A DNA stretch of 64,000 nucleotides, taken from Paraphysoderma sedebokerense. Taxonomy: Eukaryota; Blastocladiomycota; Physodermatomycetes; Physodermatales; Physodermataceae. Positions within the stretch are counted from its first letter, which is position 1; every line of letters begins with the position of its first letter. The position numbers and the translations under genes were made by a program. Positions 46,654 through 58,307 of the stretch are shown one piece after another. Under the pieces are notes generated by a model that had not been told where the DNA came from, did not search any database, and saw only the letters and a list, made by a program, of their open reading frames with translations. The stretch covers positions 310,001-374,000 of the forward strand of contig JAHLJZ010000017.1 of assembly GCA_025602915.1 (NCBI GenBank), given 5' to 3'.

Positions 46654-49087
46654 CTAATCTTCTCGCAACCAATCACTTTGGAGCGCCTCCTCTGCCGTAA
46701 TTCGTTGCGTCGGATTTAGAGTCAAACATCTATCCAACAATTCTACCGCCTGCTTCGGTACTTGAAAGTACTCGTCAACATTTAGGTTATAAATCAACGT
46801 AGACCATGATATGCCGTTCGCGGAAACTGTTGGTACCGACATTTCGAGATGTCGGCCTTTATATAATGCGATACGGAGCGTTTATGTTAGTATGGCGTCA
46901 ATCTATAGTTCAATAGAAGGAATGAGTATACCTAAGGCGGTTGCGCATTCTTTCATCCTATTTTCACCAAATATAATCGCCAATTCACAGAATGCCTCTG
47001 TGTCGCTATTAGACTGAAAGAACGGGAACCTCCGTGTTAAGAAGCACAACAATATCACTCCCACAGACCAAATGTCGACCGCTATGAATGCAAAAGAAAA
47101 TGATTGTCATGATTGGATTCATTGAATGCCAACCCTCAGCAAGCGAAAACATTACCTGTTGTCTGATCTTTCACTTTCATCAGCACTTCAGGTGCGCGAA
47201 ATCCACGAGTTCCCGCCCGATTCGCTTTTATCGAAGGCCTGAAATTAATAGTGGATTGTTCGATTCGGATTAATTCAGACATCAATATCAGATTTTTCAG
47301 CTATACCATACCTAATATCCTTCTTCAAGTATCCTGGTTTGCCGTATCTCAATTCAATGATATTAGGCTTGCTCGGAACGTCAGACGAGGTGGAGATTTC
47401 TGCATCGGAAGTTGAAGTTGGTACTGGCTGACGAGGATTTGGACGAGTAGCAGCTTTGTGACGCAACGTTCCTTGTGCCAACCTTGCTGCGAAAGACCTC
47501 TGAGTGAGCGATGTAACCGATCGGGATGTAATGGTCGACCTGTTTACGGATACTTGCTGGTATGATTTTGACTTTTCACTGTATTGAATAATAGTGGAAG
47601 TTGTTCGTTCTGTACTTGAATGTTCCTTTTGTTTCTGCAGACAATATCAGTTCAGTAACGGCGAATCGTAAAGGCAAGATTGCTTAACAAACCTGAGCTA
47701 ACCCAAAATCAGCCAATACACCATGACGTGCCTTAGGATTATATAGGAAATTAGCAGGCTTTATATCACGATGTAGTATTTTATGACTATGTATATGGAC
47801 GAGTGCATTGAATAATGATCGAAAATAGTATTTCATTTCGTAAAAGGGCATTTTGAGGTAGTAGTCCTGCGATATAATACAGATTAGACTACCATTTCGA
47901 TGTTCTGCAATATTTCTTTTACTTACTCGAAATTCCATGTGCTCAAAGTATGGCATCACCAGACAAAATTGATCGTCCTTCCGGTGAACTGTGATGAGAG
48001 ATACAATGTTGGGATGCGCTCTAAGAGGCATGTACGTATCAGTATTCCATGATTACTTCATTGAAGACTTTCGACATACCCTAATTCTGAAAGCAGCTGA
48101 ATCTCCCCGATGATCCTTTTCTCTCCGCTCTGTTGAAATATTCTCTTTAATGCGACATGTCTTGTCGCGGTTGAGTCTTCTGATGCTGTCCGCTTCCTTT
48201 TCCTTCCAACGACTACATTCTCGGTTCCCTTGGTAGTTTCACCAACAGTATCTCTCTGTGTTTCGATTTTCCTGAATTTGTCGGTGATTTTTATAAGTTC
48301 AGACCAACTACTATTATCGAATAGGTGATGGCGCAAATCTATGGCTTTATAAACTGCACTGAATGTACCTGTGTATTGAACGAAACAAGTATTTTGTTAT
48401 CGCATGTAGAATAAGCGTCAAGTGACGAAGCATCATCTATCTTAGAGTAATGAATGCAAAGGATGCATCTGCCCTACCTTCGCCGACTTTACACTCGATT
48501 TCATAATCCTCTTCAATCTCAGGCCATTTCTGCAAGAATTGATGAACATCTAATATATTCATATATCCTTTTTTCCTATCTTTTCTATCTTCAACACTCA
48601 TCAATTCGCTCTCAGCCAGCAAATCCCATTTATCGACCGCATTCACTTTTGGTTTGAGATGATTGCACGGTGGATTGCTCTGGCTATTTTCTTTATCGTC
48701 TAATATGAGGCTGTCTCGGTACAACGAGTTTTTAGGGGCCAACTTTTCCTTCAATGAATGTTGCAGAACTTTTGGCGGTTTCTGGTTTTGAGAACCGAAT
48801 GGGGATGATGCGAACGGAATCAAGGGTTGCCGTGATCGAGCTTTTCGATCCCCCGCAGAGGGAACAGGGGATACCATATTCAGTCTCTTCTGCTTTGATA
48901 TATTACCGAAATTCATACTCTCTCGACGGTGAACTTGCAGTCTCGATGTGAGTTGATTTATCGGTGGGAATGCTATCGGACGGAATCGAAAACAAAAACG
49001 CGTTTTGGCCTTTGAGGAATCCGAGGCGGAATTAATTTCCCAAGAATCTTTGTATAAACGCAGCAAACTGTTTTCGGTTACCAGCAA
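46654..49087 (-). CDS. Cdc7-type (Dbf4-dependent) protein kinase (641 aa)
   Basis: Exons in order: 49087-48478, 48368-48080, 48020-47927, 47866-47693, 47634-47312, 47238-47156, 47081-46932 and 46856-46654, 1926 nt. About 195 N-terminal residues are disordered. The kinase begins YEIECKVGEGTFSAVYKAID. A basic insert (VVVGRKRKR) separates it from the VAIK-type lysine (HVALK, Lys278). HRDIKPANFL has Asp365; ADFGLAQ has Asp384. An insert of over 100 residues, ending GKPGYLKKDIR, precedes AGTRGFRAPEVL. This layout, with large inserts after the glycine loop and between DFG and APE, is characteristic of Cdc7, which phosphorylates the MCM helicase to fire replication origins. The first Met at 49087 was chosen as the longest frame; a downstream Met (MNFGNISKQ) is possible. 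Confidence 0.87.
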
Positions 49088-49443
49088 TTTTGCCGAGCGA
49101 TCATTAAAAAAATAAAATCAAATTGTAATTAATCTATTTTTACTTCTATCATGTTGGTTATCATTGACTTCATGACATCAGATGAATGAGACCTATCGGC
49201 AGAAGTGAATAACAGTGTTAAAGTGAGAAATACTTCTTTACTCTATCTCTGTAGATAACCAATTACACAGTGTATAAGATGACATATTTTCATTCATGAC
49301 TGGCTATTGAGGTGGTATCTACGAGCTTACATTTGGATTCAAATTTTCCACTCGGTTTCGAAGACAATTGTCCACGAGCTACCAGCAGCAAACTCCTTTT
49401 CTTGTATCATTATTAGTTAAAAATTAGATAACCAGTAGACACA
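49088..49443. promoter_or_regulatory. Divergent promoter region, Cdc7-like kinase / F-box gene
   Basis: 356 bp between divergent starts; no recognisable motif beyond AT-rich runs. Confidence 0.35.
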
Positions 49444-51027
49444 ATGTCTAACGCACAAGGGATAACGATGGGCTCATGTAAAATTCATATCCATGATTTG
49501 CCAAACGAAATCTTATTAGTACTTCCGAAATATGTGCAACCAGAAATTCGTACTAAATTTCTGTTATCCTCCATCTCCGTGTCCAGCCGATTTTTTACCC
49601 TGTACGCACCCTTGCTTTACAAATGCGTAGAGTTTGATAACTCACGCTCTTATACGACGGAGATAATTGATTTCATGAATACACTGGATAAATCTCTCAA
49701 TAGTTCACGCCCATACCATTCATACGTCGAACAGTTATATATGTGGAGCGAATTCGAATATGCTTCCTTTCGAGACGACATCGTCCCACTTCTGCGCACA
49801 GTTATGCCAACGCTAAATAATCTCTCCGCTCTTACTATACGATGCTGGTTCCCTCATCGTCGCGACATTATAAACAATGAAGTTTCGTCATTACTCACAC
49901 CGATTTATTGTGCGGCCGCATTCACTCTTCCCAAATTACAAAAAATTGATATGCATCTGGTAGACCTGGATCATTTCAACACATATATGCAAACGTCATG
50001 CAGAGACGATACAACATCACATATTAGTAATATGAACTTGTTCGGCTTCTATGGGCCCAAGACATCTACCGGCGGTCTTGGATCGATGCTCGCTCGATTT
50101 CCACAATTACGGGAGATGAGTTTATTTCATTGCTTCCAATTCAATAGAAACTTAACAAATGATATATGGAAGGATATACTGTCTGCGGAAAATGTAAGGG
50201 AGTTGAGATTGCATTACCCCAGTTTCGAACATTTTGAGACATCTCCGTTCGCGTTTGGTAAAAACGTGCACAATCGTTCCATAACGACGCTATATCTTCA
50301 ATGTATAGAAGGCTGTTCAGACTCAGTCCTGGATTTCATTCTATCTTCCCTTTCAAATCTTTCTCATCTTACTCTTTTCGGTGTGCGACCTCGAAGTGCT
50401 GCTGAGCTGATCCATTATCCGTCTCTGCTTCGTCAGACATCCAAATTGAAATATTTTCGGTATAGCCGATGTTTAATTAGCAATATTTCCGTCATTTTTG
50501 AGGCGTTCAATTCAAAGGATTCCGAATTGTCTGAATTATGGCTCCAAAGTCCTGATATTGATGACTCTGTCATCAATGTACTGTGCGGGCATCCCTCACT
50601 TGTGACAGTCAATATCGACGGTTGCAGTATATCGCATGCTGCTCTGATAAATTTTTTAAGATCCACAACATCCATATCGGTTTACTCGACGTCATCAACA
50701 AGTTTGGATAGCAAATTTCTTGAATCTGTCATTGAGACATGTGCTAATATAAAAATGATAACAATCTCCTGTGAAGTATTGAAATCAGGTTTTCAAAGTC
50801 TTTGGGATTTCTTTAAAGATTATCTGCCCAGAAAAATTGCGCAAAATTCACGAATACCCACTATTACATTATCATTTGACCCGAGATCATTGGTGTACGA
50901 TGTTGATCATCCATGGGAATTTGAACACATAAATCGGGCTTTACAGTTTATTTCAGATTTAAGGAGAAAGGGAATTTTCGAGAACACTGTTAAAATTGAC
51001 TTTTCTCAGAGGGAGGAAAGATATTAA
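49444..51027 (+). CDS. F-box / leucine-rich-repeat protein 1 (527 aa)
   Basis: Single exon without introns, unlike most neighbours. The F-box is at residues about 15-60 (IHDLPNEILLVLPKYVQPEI...FFTLYAPLLYKCV), starting with the usual LPxEIL. The remaining 460 residues form irregular leucine-rich units such as FPQLREMSLFHCFQF and LSNLSHLTLFGVRP. Such proteins usually act as substrate adaptors of SCF ubiquitin ligases through Skp1. Targets cannot be told from sequence. A second F-box gene of the same plan follows 363 bp downstream. Confidence 0.85.
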   Translation: MSNAQGITMGSCKIHIHDLPNEILLVLPKYVQPEIRTKFLLSSISVSSRFFTLYAPLLYKCVEFDNSRSYTTEIIDFMNTLDKSLNSSRPYHSYVEQLYMWSEFEYASFRDDIVPLLRTVMPTLNNLSALTIRCWFPHRRDIINNEVSSLLTPIYCAAAFTLPKLQKIDMHLVDLDHFNTYMQTSCRDDTTSHISNMNLFGFYGPKTSTGGLGSMLARFPQLREMSLFHCFQFNRNLTNDIWKDILSAENVRELRLHYPSFEHFETSPFAFGKNVHNRSITTLYLQCIEGCSDSVLDFILSSLSNLSHLTLFGVRPRSAAELIHYPSLLRQTSKLKYFRYSRCLISNISVIFEAFNSKDSELSELWLQSPDIDDSVINVLCGHPSLVTVNIDGCSISHAALINFLRSTTSISVYSTSSTSLDSKFLESVIETCANIKMITISCEVLKSGFQSLWDFFKDYLPRKIAQNSRIPTITLSFDPRSLVYDVDHPWEFEHINRALQFISDLRRKGIFENTVKIDFSQREERY

Positions 51028-51390
51028 CATTGAATACATTGCTGTAAATATAATGTTTGTCCAGTGATTTTAATCAAATCCTTAGTGTTCTTAAGTTCGG
51101 TCAAATTTAAGCGATAAAAAATTATGCGTTACTAGGTCCGTGGTGGCGTGCGGCCTTCACGCGGACATTTTCCTGCGTCGAGTCTTGAAATGAATCAGTT
51201 GTTCATCATGTAAACATATTAATATGAAAACTTTCACTTATTAGTCATAATACTCATTGAGTAAGCACTCCATTGGATTTCGTGACGATTAAATACGATA
51301 CCGACACTACAGTTTCTATCGTCCCCAGTTGTTGCAACCGCGTTTGTCCTTCCAAAACCTCTGAAACAGTACAAAGCATTAATTTTAACT
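51028..51390. other. Intergenic between the two F-box genes
   Basis: 363 bp; a short GC-richer patch (GTCCGTGGTGGCGTGCGG) lies near 51138. No gene recognised. Confidence 0.45.
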
Positions 51391-52941
51391 ATGTCACTAT
51401 GTGATTTACCAGATGAAATTTTAGACGGGATATTCAACTTACTAGAATCTAAATCTCTATACTGCTGTACTTTCCTAAACCGAAAACTACATCAGTTCAC
51501 CAAACCGCTTCTTTGGTCGTCGATTCATTCCACAAAACCAAACGATAAAAAAATATTAACCTCCATTCAGGATATACTTCAAAAATATCCCCATTATTCC
51601 GACTACGTCAAAGAATTTTCATATTCTGCTCGAATAAGCAGGTCTCGAGACTCTTATCACGCCGAGGAATTATGTTTCACATCTTTGTTCTTGCCATTCT
51701 TGACAGTTCAAGTCCCTAGTTTTAAGAATCTGCGTTCATTCAGATTAGATATAAAAGTTTCACCCCGTCCATATCATCCAGAAACTGGGACTGCTGTCCC
51801 AACTCGCAAAAGAAATGTAAACTTCGACACACATTCCATTGAAAATTTCTCACTTCAACTTGGCCAAGCATACTCTACCATTCTCCTTCAACTTCCTCGC
51901 CTCGAAAGGGCGGTCTTACCATTACTGCAGTTACATTCATTTGATGCCGTTTTTCAAAATCTAAATCCTGAGGATCACAACATTGCGATCCAAGAGTTGA
52001 TACTCCCAAAACTTGATTTCGTTCAACCATTCCCCATGGACCCATTCAATCCAACAAACGGAATTCCGTTTTTGCAATCACTCTTGCGACTATGTACCAG
52101 CCTGAAAAAACTCGACATCTCATTTCGTTATTTAACCCCATTGCCTCATGAATGTTTTACATCAATACTACTATGTAAAACTTTAACACATCTTGCTTTA
52201 CGTACATTAAGTCCTAGTCATATCGTTCCAAACTTGTACTCCAATTCAATCACGACTTTAGAACTTGACGGTATTCATGATTTAGAAGACGGTATATTCG
52301 TGTCATTTCCAAATTTAAAGCATCTTCGATTGAGTTTTAAATGGGGGAATTCATTAAACAGACATTACCCTAATTTATTAATGACCCTGGAAAAGCTAGA
52401 ATCGTTTGGATTGTCTTTTACAAGTAGCAGCCCAGGAAATTCAAATATTCGACACAACGTATCCAATATTGCGAACGCTGTAGCGAAATCAGATATCTTA
52501 AAACAAGTTGCTGTGTCCGGAAGTGGATCGGACGTTGATATATTCCTACAACAATTAAGCGGCCACAAAAGTTTAGAATCAATTGCGATCTCTTCTGCCG
52601 GGGTTTCAGAAGAAAAGCTTGAAAATTTCTTGCTGAAGTCGCCCGTATTATCTCAAACTTTTTTAACCGAGACACACCAGATTGATACATTAATCCTAGA
52701 AACCATACTAGGCATTCCGCGAACACTGACTGTCGGAATCGCTTATTCCAAAACTTTGGCTGAACTGAAAGAGTTGACTACCACGAAAGAAAATCCGTTA
52801 CTGAATGTAATCCTTCTGTATCAGTCACAAGAAGATCTCGAACTGTACAGGTCCTCGCAGCTGCACACGATGTTCACAGCGGTGGGAAAATTGAGCTTCA
52901 GAAAAATTGATGAGATTGATCCTTTTCATGTTCTGAATTAA
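51391..52941 (+). CDS. F-box / leucine-rich-repeat protein 2 (516 aa)
   Basis: Single exon. The F-box starts almost at the N-terminus (LCDLPDEILDGIFNLLESKS...LHQFTKPLLWSSI, residues 3-45). Leucine-rich units follow, for example LCTSLKKLDISFRYLTP and FPNLKHLRLSFKWGNS. Size, intronless structure and domain plan match the upstream gene, but sequence similarity outside the F-box is low, so any duplication is old. Likely role: substrate adaptor of an SCF ubiquitin ligase. Confidence 0.85.
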   Translation: MSLCDLPDEILDGIFNLLESKSLYCCTFLNRKLHQFTKPLLWSSIHSTKPNDKKILTSIQDILQKYPHYSDYVKEFSYSARISRSRDSYHAEELCFTSLFLPFLTVQVPSFKNLRSFRLDIKVSPRPYHPETGTAVPTRKRNVNFDTHSIENFSLQLGQAYSTILLQLPRLERAVLPLLQLHSFDAVFQNLNPEDHNIAIQELILPKLDFVQPFPMDPFNPTNGIPFLQSLLRLCTSLKKLDISFRYLTPLPHECFTSILLCKTLTHLALRTLSPSHIVPNLYSNSITTLELDGIHDLEDGIFVSFPNLKHLRLSFKWGNSLNRHYPNLLMTLEKLESFGLSFTSSSPGNSNIRHNVSNIANAVAKSDILKQVAVSGSGSDVDIFLQQLSGHKSLESIAISSAGVSEEKLENFLLKSPVLSQTFLTETHQIDTLILETILGIPRTLTVGIAYSKTLAELKELTTTKENPLLNVILLYQSQEDLELYRSSQLHTMFTAVGKLSFRKIDEIDPFHVLN

Positions 52942-53177
52942 ATAAAAACGTCAGCAACAAAGAATTTCATAATGCCCACGCGAATTACATATTGAAAGAC
53001 ATGTGCATAGCCGTCACCAGAATATCCAGAGAAAGCAGTTTATTAAGTGACATAACTCGAAAAAATCTTATTCTCACTCATGTATTATCTGCGAATACGT
53101 TACCTCACAGAAACACACCAGGTATCATACTACATCGTTTAATATTAATCTATACACAATAATGAACTATAATTACT

Positions 53178-56100
53178 CTACAAGGACTTAAACTCTTCCT
53201 TCTTTCCTTTCTCCATCTCTTTAGCCCATAGCAAAGCTTTTTCAAAAGCTTTGTCATAACGATTTGGCATATGGTTCCACAAACCACCTGGTTGAACCAG
53301 GATTTCCAGAAACGCATCGTCGTCAACTTTCCACATCTCTATATGGCGTTTGGGTTTTGAACTGGAGCTGAATTTATTGGTACATTGGTAAGATCGTGAC
53401 AATGAGCTGACGAGGTGGTAAGATTGCCCCGGCGAGTGGAGTTTTGTGTTGGCGCCTGTCGCATGCTGCTCGGTGCGAAGCTCATCTAGAGGAGCACCGA
53501 ATTTTGAGATAGCGGATTGTGAAATGATCTGTATCGAAAAGGGATATAATTTAATTATTGCGGTTATAATGAAAGGCTAAAAGTAAATCACACGTACCCC
53601 GAGTTTACTTTTCCAACTTGATCCTTTGAGTGCAGCTACTTTTGATACCTGTTCCTTTAAATCCATGGCGTTTCCGTAACTCAACCTTGGGACGAAATCA
53701 TTATCCCAAACCACGTTCGTGATCAAGTCATGGTACAGATCGCCAACATTAGAGCTCAAGGAAGGGGGAGCTGCGAATGTGTAACATGATAATTTGAATT
53801 CGTCGTTATGAGATGATATAAACTTCAAATCATCCAGATGATCGTTAAAGAAAATAGTCAAGAACTGACAAACAGCTCCACCAAGGGAATGTCCAGTAAA
53901 AATAAGATTTCGTGGTTTGTGAATTCGTATAAGAGACTTAATTTCTGGCAATAAGTAGCCATATATTCGAAGGGCACTGTGCAATATTCCTTGGTGAGCG
54001 ACACCGCCGCGGAAGGGAATGTAATGACATATAATATCGGTGAGAATATCAGAAATGCTCTATAGAGTAAACTTGAGTGAGCAAACTAATATCCAATGAT
54101 GAGAATGGAAAGCAACAAGCTTTTGTCATACCATGCTTCCCCGAACGCAGACGACCATTGAGTCGAGTTTATCGTACTTCACAACAAAGAAGGCGGGCTT
54201 ACAAATTGTGCCACTGCTTCTCCAGCATTCCCATTCTAACCCTGACTCATCGCCTTCTTTCCTCCAACCACTGACTTCCTCGTCCCACTTACTTTTTGCC
54301 GCTCCATTATTCCCTCCCATTTCACAAATCAACAGATCATCCTCATCTAATTTTAGATAACTCAAAATAGCTTTTCGATTACTCGACTTTCGTAGGCCGT
54401 CATATAAGAAACCATTGCCGTAACCGAAGAAATTAATACCTAACCAGCCATAGGACGCGATACTGAATTGAAGAAGATCACGGAGATGCAGGAGGTAGGT
54501 GTAATCTGATGCAAGACTTGAGGTTGCCGGATTCGGATGGCTGGAAATGTAATATTAGATTACTGAATTTTACACACAAACGTCGCCGACATATACATAC
54601 CCGACATGTCGATCCTCCTGGTATTTCTTCAAGGCAATCAAGCTACTCAACAAATGCGAGGAGCCTTTTACTTTCCAACCCTCCCCGAAGAAGGATTCCG
54701 ACAATCTCATGAACTCTCTTAAAGCGTGCATCTTGGTATATTTTACTTGTGATTGACCGTTTCCGTACATCAATTTAACTCCTTTCGAGCTTTGAGAGGT
54801 TTTGAGGGCCGATTTGTGTTTCTGTTCAGACAACACTCGGCTATCGGAAGAGACCAGTGAACTAGTGGAAGAGTTGATGAATGATGCGGATGATTTTGAT
54901 ACAGTACGAGGTGGCGCGGGCGTGGTAAAAACATGGGAGGCCGATGGTTTATGAGTTGGAATGGGCATGGTAGGGTCAAATGAATCGGCCTCGAACATTT
55001 CATCGTCTTCATTATCATCGACGTAAAAAATTTCCATTAAAGCTTTTTCTTGTTCCGCATCCTTCACTCGTTCAGGATCGTCAAAATCTGCGTCGCTATT
55101 ATTGGCGGTAGATGCATTAGAGGCGAACGAGGCCAGAGAGTCCAGCGAGTTTTGACGACTAAGGCTTTTGCTTCGTTTAACGGATGTCGATCTTTTGACT
55201 GAACCAGTTGGATTAACTAGAGTTTCTGTCGAGCCGATACAGTGCTTTGGGAGAGTTTCAGATAGAGAGTCCCACGTAAAATATATGTCCAAAGTGATGG
55301 CCCCGATGTTCCCTGACAGTTTAGATGATGGCGGCTCAATGCGAAGCGACCTAACGACGGAGTTAAATTAATTTCCGAATCCAGCTATATTTGCAGGTCA
55401 AATAAACTTACTGTCGAGTGCAGACATTTGCCATGTTGGGAAGATTGGCAATTCTTAATTTGGCCCGCCCAATTTTGGTGGCTTTTAGAGTAGTACCTTC
55501 ACTTAAGTATATCTATATTAATGCGGAAGAAAAAAAAATTTAATTTCTAAATTGAAAGTGACTATACTTTGAGTTGTACGAACCTTTAAGGAATCAAATA
55601 AATAGGAATGGTAGGTTACTGGAATTTCGAATTTTTCGTTCAGTTCCAATTCACAGCCCGATTCCTTCGCTGACAACGAAGTATCATCCAATGATGAAGC
55701 CAATGAATTAGCATCCGAAGAGTCGTCAGACGTTCCAATCATAGAAATCGACGACGAGGAAGAATTGGAAAGAGGTTTCGGCCGTTTCATTGAATCGCTT
55801 GAGCTCATCGATGCGCTCTTTTTAGTTTGCTTTTTCAAATTGGCCAATTGACGGTTATAGTGCCAGCTTTCCAATGAAATATGTCCAAGCGTGAGTTTAG
55901 CGGCAACATATTTTCGGGGTTTGGTGAGCAAAAGAGACCGAAGGGTGATATGTATGGTACCAGTTGAATAATTGGCGGACGCTAGCAAATTCGGAGAGGA
56001 CGAGGAGCGAGTAAGTCTTGGGTGAACTGAACGAGAGCCAGATTTATCAGTACTTTGAGCGTATGAGGATTTTGCCGTTTCACCAATAGAAGATGGAGTC

Positions 56101-56255
56101 GGCGGTTGGGACAGAAAGGAGAATGTATCCGAAAAAGGAGAGTCTACAAAGGCCGGAGAAGTCTTCAGAGGGGAATTCAAAGATCGAGCATCGATTTTGA
56201 GGTTGGACAGTACAGGAGGGTGAGATGTATCTAAGGCGACACCAGGAGGGCCCAT
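53178..56255 (-). CDS. Class 3 lipase, sn1-diacylglycerol-lipase-like (914 aa)
   Basis: Exons in order: 56255-55584, 55512-55412, 55350-54601, 54540-54132, 54059-53598 and 53528-53178, 2745 nt. The N-terminal third has Ser-rich disordered stretches around a beta-rich part (TIHITLRSLLLTKPRKYVAA ... AKLRIANLPNMANV) that may be a C2-like domain. The catalytic part begins about residue 530 and includes VVCVRGSMSISDILTDI, GVAHQGILHSA, the nucleophile Ser702 in FTGHSLGGAV, an acidic WDNDFVPRLSYG and His836 in GQSYHLVSS. The RGSMSxxDxLTD stretch and VPRLS are typical of Lipase_3 enzymes close to diacylglycerol lipases, which release sn-1 fatty acid from diacylglycerol. No strong membrane helices are seen, unlike animal DAGL-alpha. 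Substrate is inferred. Confidence 0.85.
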
Positions 56256-56863
56256 TGCAGCTTTTCTTTGTCGAAAATTGGATAAAACAAAAGACAGTAG
56301 CAGTTGATTTTATCTTAATGTATCAATTCTGTGTGGAGACGAGGACGGCTGAATTTTGCGGGGTAATAATATGGCGAAGGCCAAGGGTTAAAAAATTCAG
56401 AAAGCAATTGGAGAATTAAATCGGCGAAGATGAGTTCTGATAAAGTGTTTGGTTTGTGTTCGAGACGGCGAGGACAGAGCCAAGCATTTAAATTTTAATG
56501 GAGGGACGAGGACAGGGCAAATTACATACACAATTCAAGGGATGGTAAATGGTGCACGGATACTGATGCCAAACTCCGCCAATAATGTCGACAACACCGA
56601 TGTTGCTTCACAAACTCTGTTTCTGATTATCGCTGCCATGCGCAGAAAAACTTACTCCAGATATTTTTCCGTGGCTCGACAGCGTTGCGGTCACAGATTG
56701 CAGTACATCACGCGGAGTAGTTGGACCCTGAAACAGAAGTCGGTGGGGTAAATTTATTGTTCTGTCACAGGAAAACAATGCTCTTTCGGAAGCTCGGAAC
56801 ATACACATCCTTGGTCAATTTTGGACAATCTTACTTGAATTGTATTATATTGTGGAACCGTCA
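56256..56863. other. Intergenic upstream of the lipase
   Basis: 608 bp between the lipase start and the 3' end of the Cns1/TTC4 gene (both minus strand). Short open frames on the plus strand (56225-56419, 56449-56751) have no domain. It likely holds the lipase promoter. Confidence 0.45.
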
Positions 56864-58170
56864 CTAGGTTCTACTTCGGAATTCTTCAACGAATTTAGCG
56901 GAAAACTCGGATCCCTTAGCTAAGATTATGACTTCCACCATTCCATTCACCACTACACACCACTCCTTTTTTAGCACATCGCCGAAACGAATCTTTTTCC
57001 CAATCTTGATGAGCCGTCTCTTCTGTTCTTCCTCATGGTATGTGGTAAAATAAATATCAATATTGTCAAGATTAAAATTATGTTGAGGATCCCAAGGTGC
57101 AGGCGCTGATAGGATTTCTGCCAATTGGTCCGAGAAAGTAGTATCTTCATAGAAATGGGTGATGAAGTCACTCTGAGACTGCTCTGGATACAAAAACAGA
57201 ACAGGGAATGCGAGAGTATTCGTAGCGACGTCCAAAGTGGGGTAATAATCTGAATATGGATTACTGGATTTGTTAGGATCACTGGTCGCAATTGTTTTGA
57301 TTCCTTTAAGCTGGAAATATAGTGATTTCAGTGTTAATTAACGATGATGAAGTAGCGACAAAAATAAAATTTACCTTGATTGCATTCTCGACCGCATTCC
57401 GCTCTTCTTCACGCCGCCTTATGCGTTCTTGCCTTTTTCTTCGTTCAATCTCTCCCTGTACTCGATGTTTGACAATTTTTTCTCTTTCAGCTTTTAAAGC
57501 TTGGTTATCGGGATCAACCTGAAAATTCGAGCGCGGTAAGCAATGAGTAAAAACTGGGTTTAAACTTTAGCTCAGGCAAACCTTTAGACCCTTCTCTGCG
57601 GCATCTTGAGCCAAATCCCACTTATCCAGCCTTTGCAGAGCCTTTACCGACCGATAATAAGCTTTAATATTTGCTTCATGCAATTCAATTGCTTTTGCAC
57701 AATCATTCAATACTTTTCGATAATTTCCCAATTCCAAATTTACATAAGCTCGGTTCGAATGAAGCATTGAATTTAATTTATTATCCGAACAGTTCTGATC
57801 AATTCCGAGGGTATAGAAATGAATGGCATCATTGTAATGCGTTTTTCCTAATTGCACTTGTTCATTTCCTTGGTTCTTGAAATTCTCGGCGACCTCTACA
57901 TTCATCAAATACGTATTAGTTCAGTACCAAATTGGATAATTGATAAGGAGTAGAGATAATACCTTCGGGGGTACCGTCATATATTAAAGATTGGAGAGCC
58001 GAAAGAACATCATTATTTTCGAAATCTGTAGGCAGCTGGTTCATAAAGAGGGGCACTTTGTTCATTTCTTCATCCAGCTTTTCCGGATTCATCGCCCATT
58101 CCGGTCGAATCCCTGCCTCGGCTTGCCGCTTCAACATATCGGCAAGATCAAAGTCCATGTCATCAGTCAT
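56864..58170 (-). CDS. Cns1/TTC4-type TPR co-chaperone (370 aa)
   Basis: Exons in order: 58170-57963, 57895-57582, 57518-57375 and 57310-56864, 1113 nt. Start at MTDDMDFDLADML fits the family better than Mets further upstream. Features: the conserved PLFMNQLPTD segment, then three TPR units (FKNQGNEQVQLGKTHYNDAI, LHSNRAYVNLELGNYRKVLN, IKAYYRSVKALQRLDKWDLA), a charged helix (RRKRQERIRRREEER), and a C-terminal wheel domain with YPEQSQSDFI and WDPQHNFNLDNIDIYF. Cns1 binds Hsp90 and Hsp70 tails through the TPR carboxylate clamp; in yeast it is essential and supports translation elongation factor eEF2 folding. Divergent from the methyltransferase gene, with starts 137 bp apart. Confidence 0.92.
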
Positions 58171-58307
58171 ACTCTTTATTAATTTGGGTTGTCGGGTGTC
58201 GGTCAAACTGAATTCATGCAATTGCTTTACGGCAGTTTCAAAAGCGAGATTACCCAATAACGTGAACCGTTGCCATAGCAACACATAATAAACTAAGGCC
58301 TCTTCTT
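58171..58307. promoter_or_regulatory. Compact bidirectional promoter, Cns1/TTC4 and mtTFB genes
   Basis: Only 137 bp separate the two divergent start codons, so both promoters must overlap here or lie in transcribed DNA. No TATA box is evident. Confidence 0.45.

Noticed and set aside
56449-56751. 100-codon plus-strand frame upstream of the lipase
   Set aside because: No domain and no codon pattern like neighbouring genes; lies in the probable lipase promoter.
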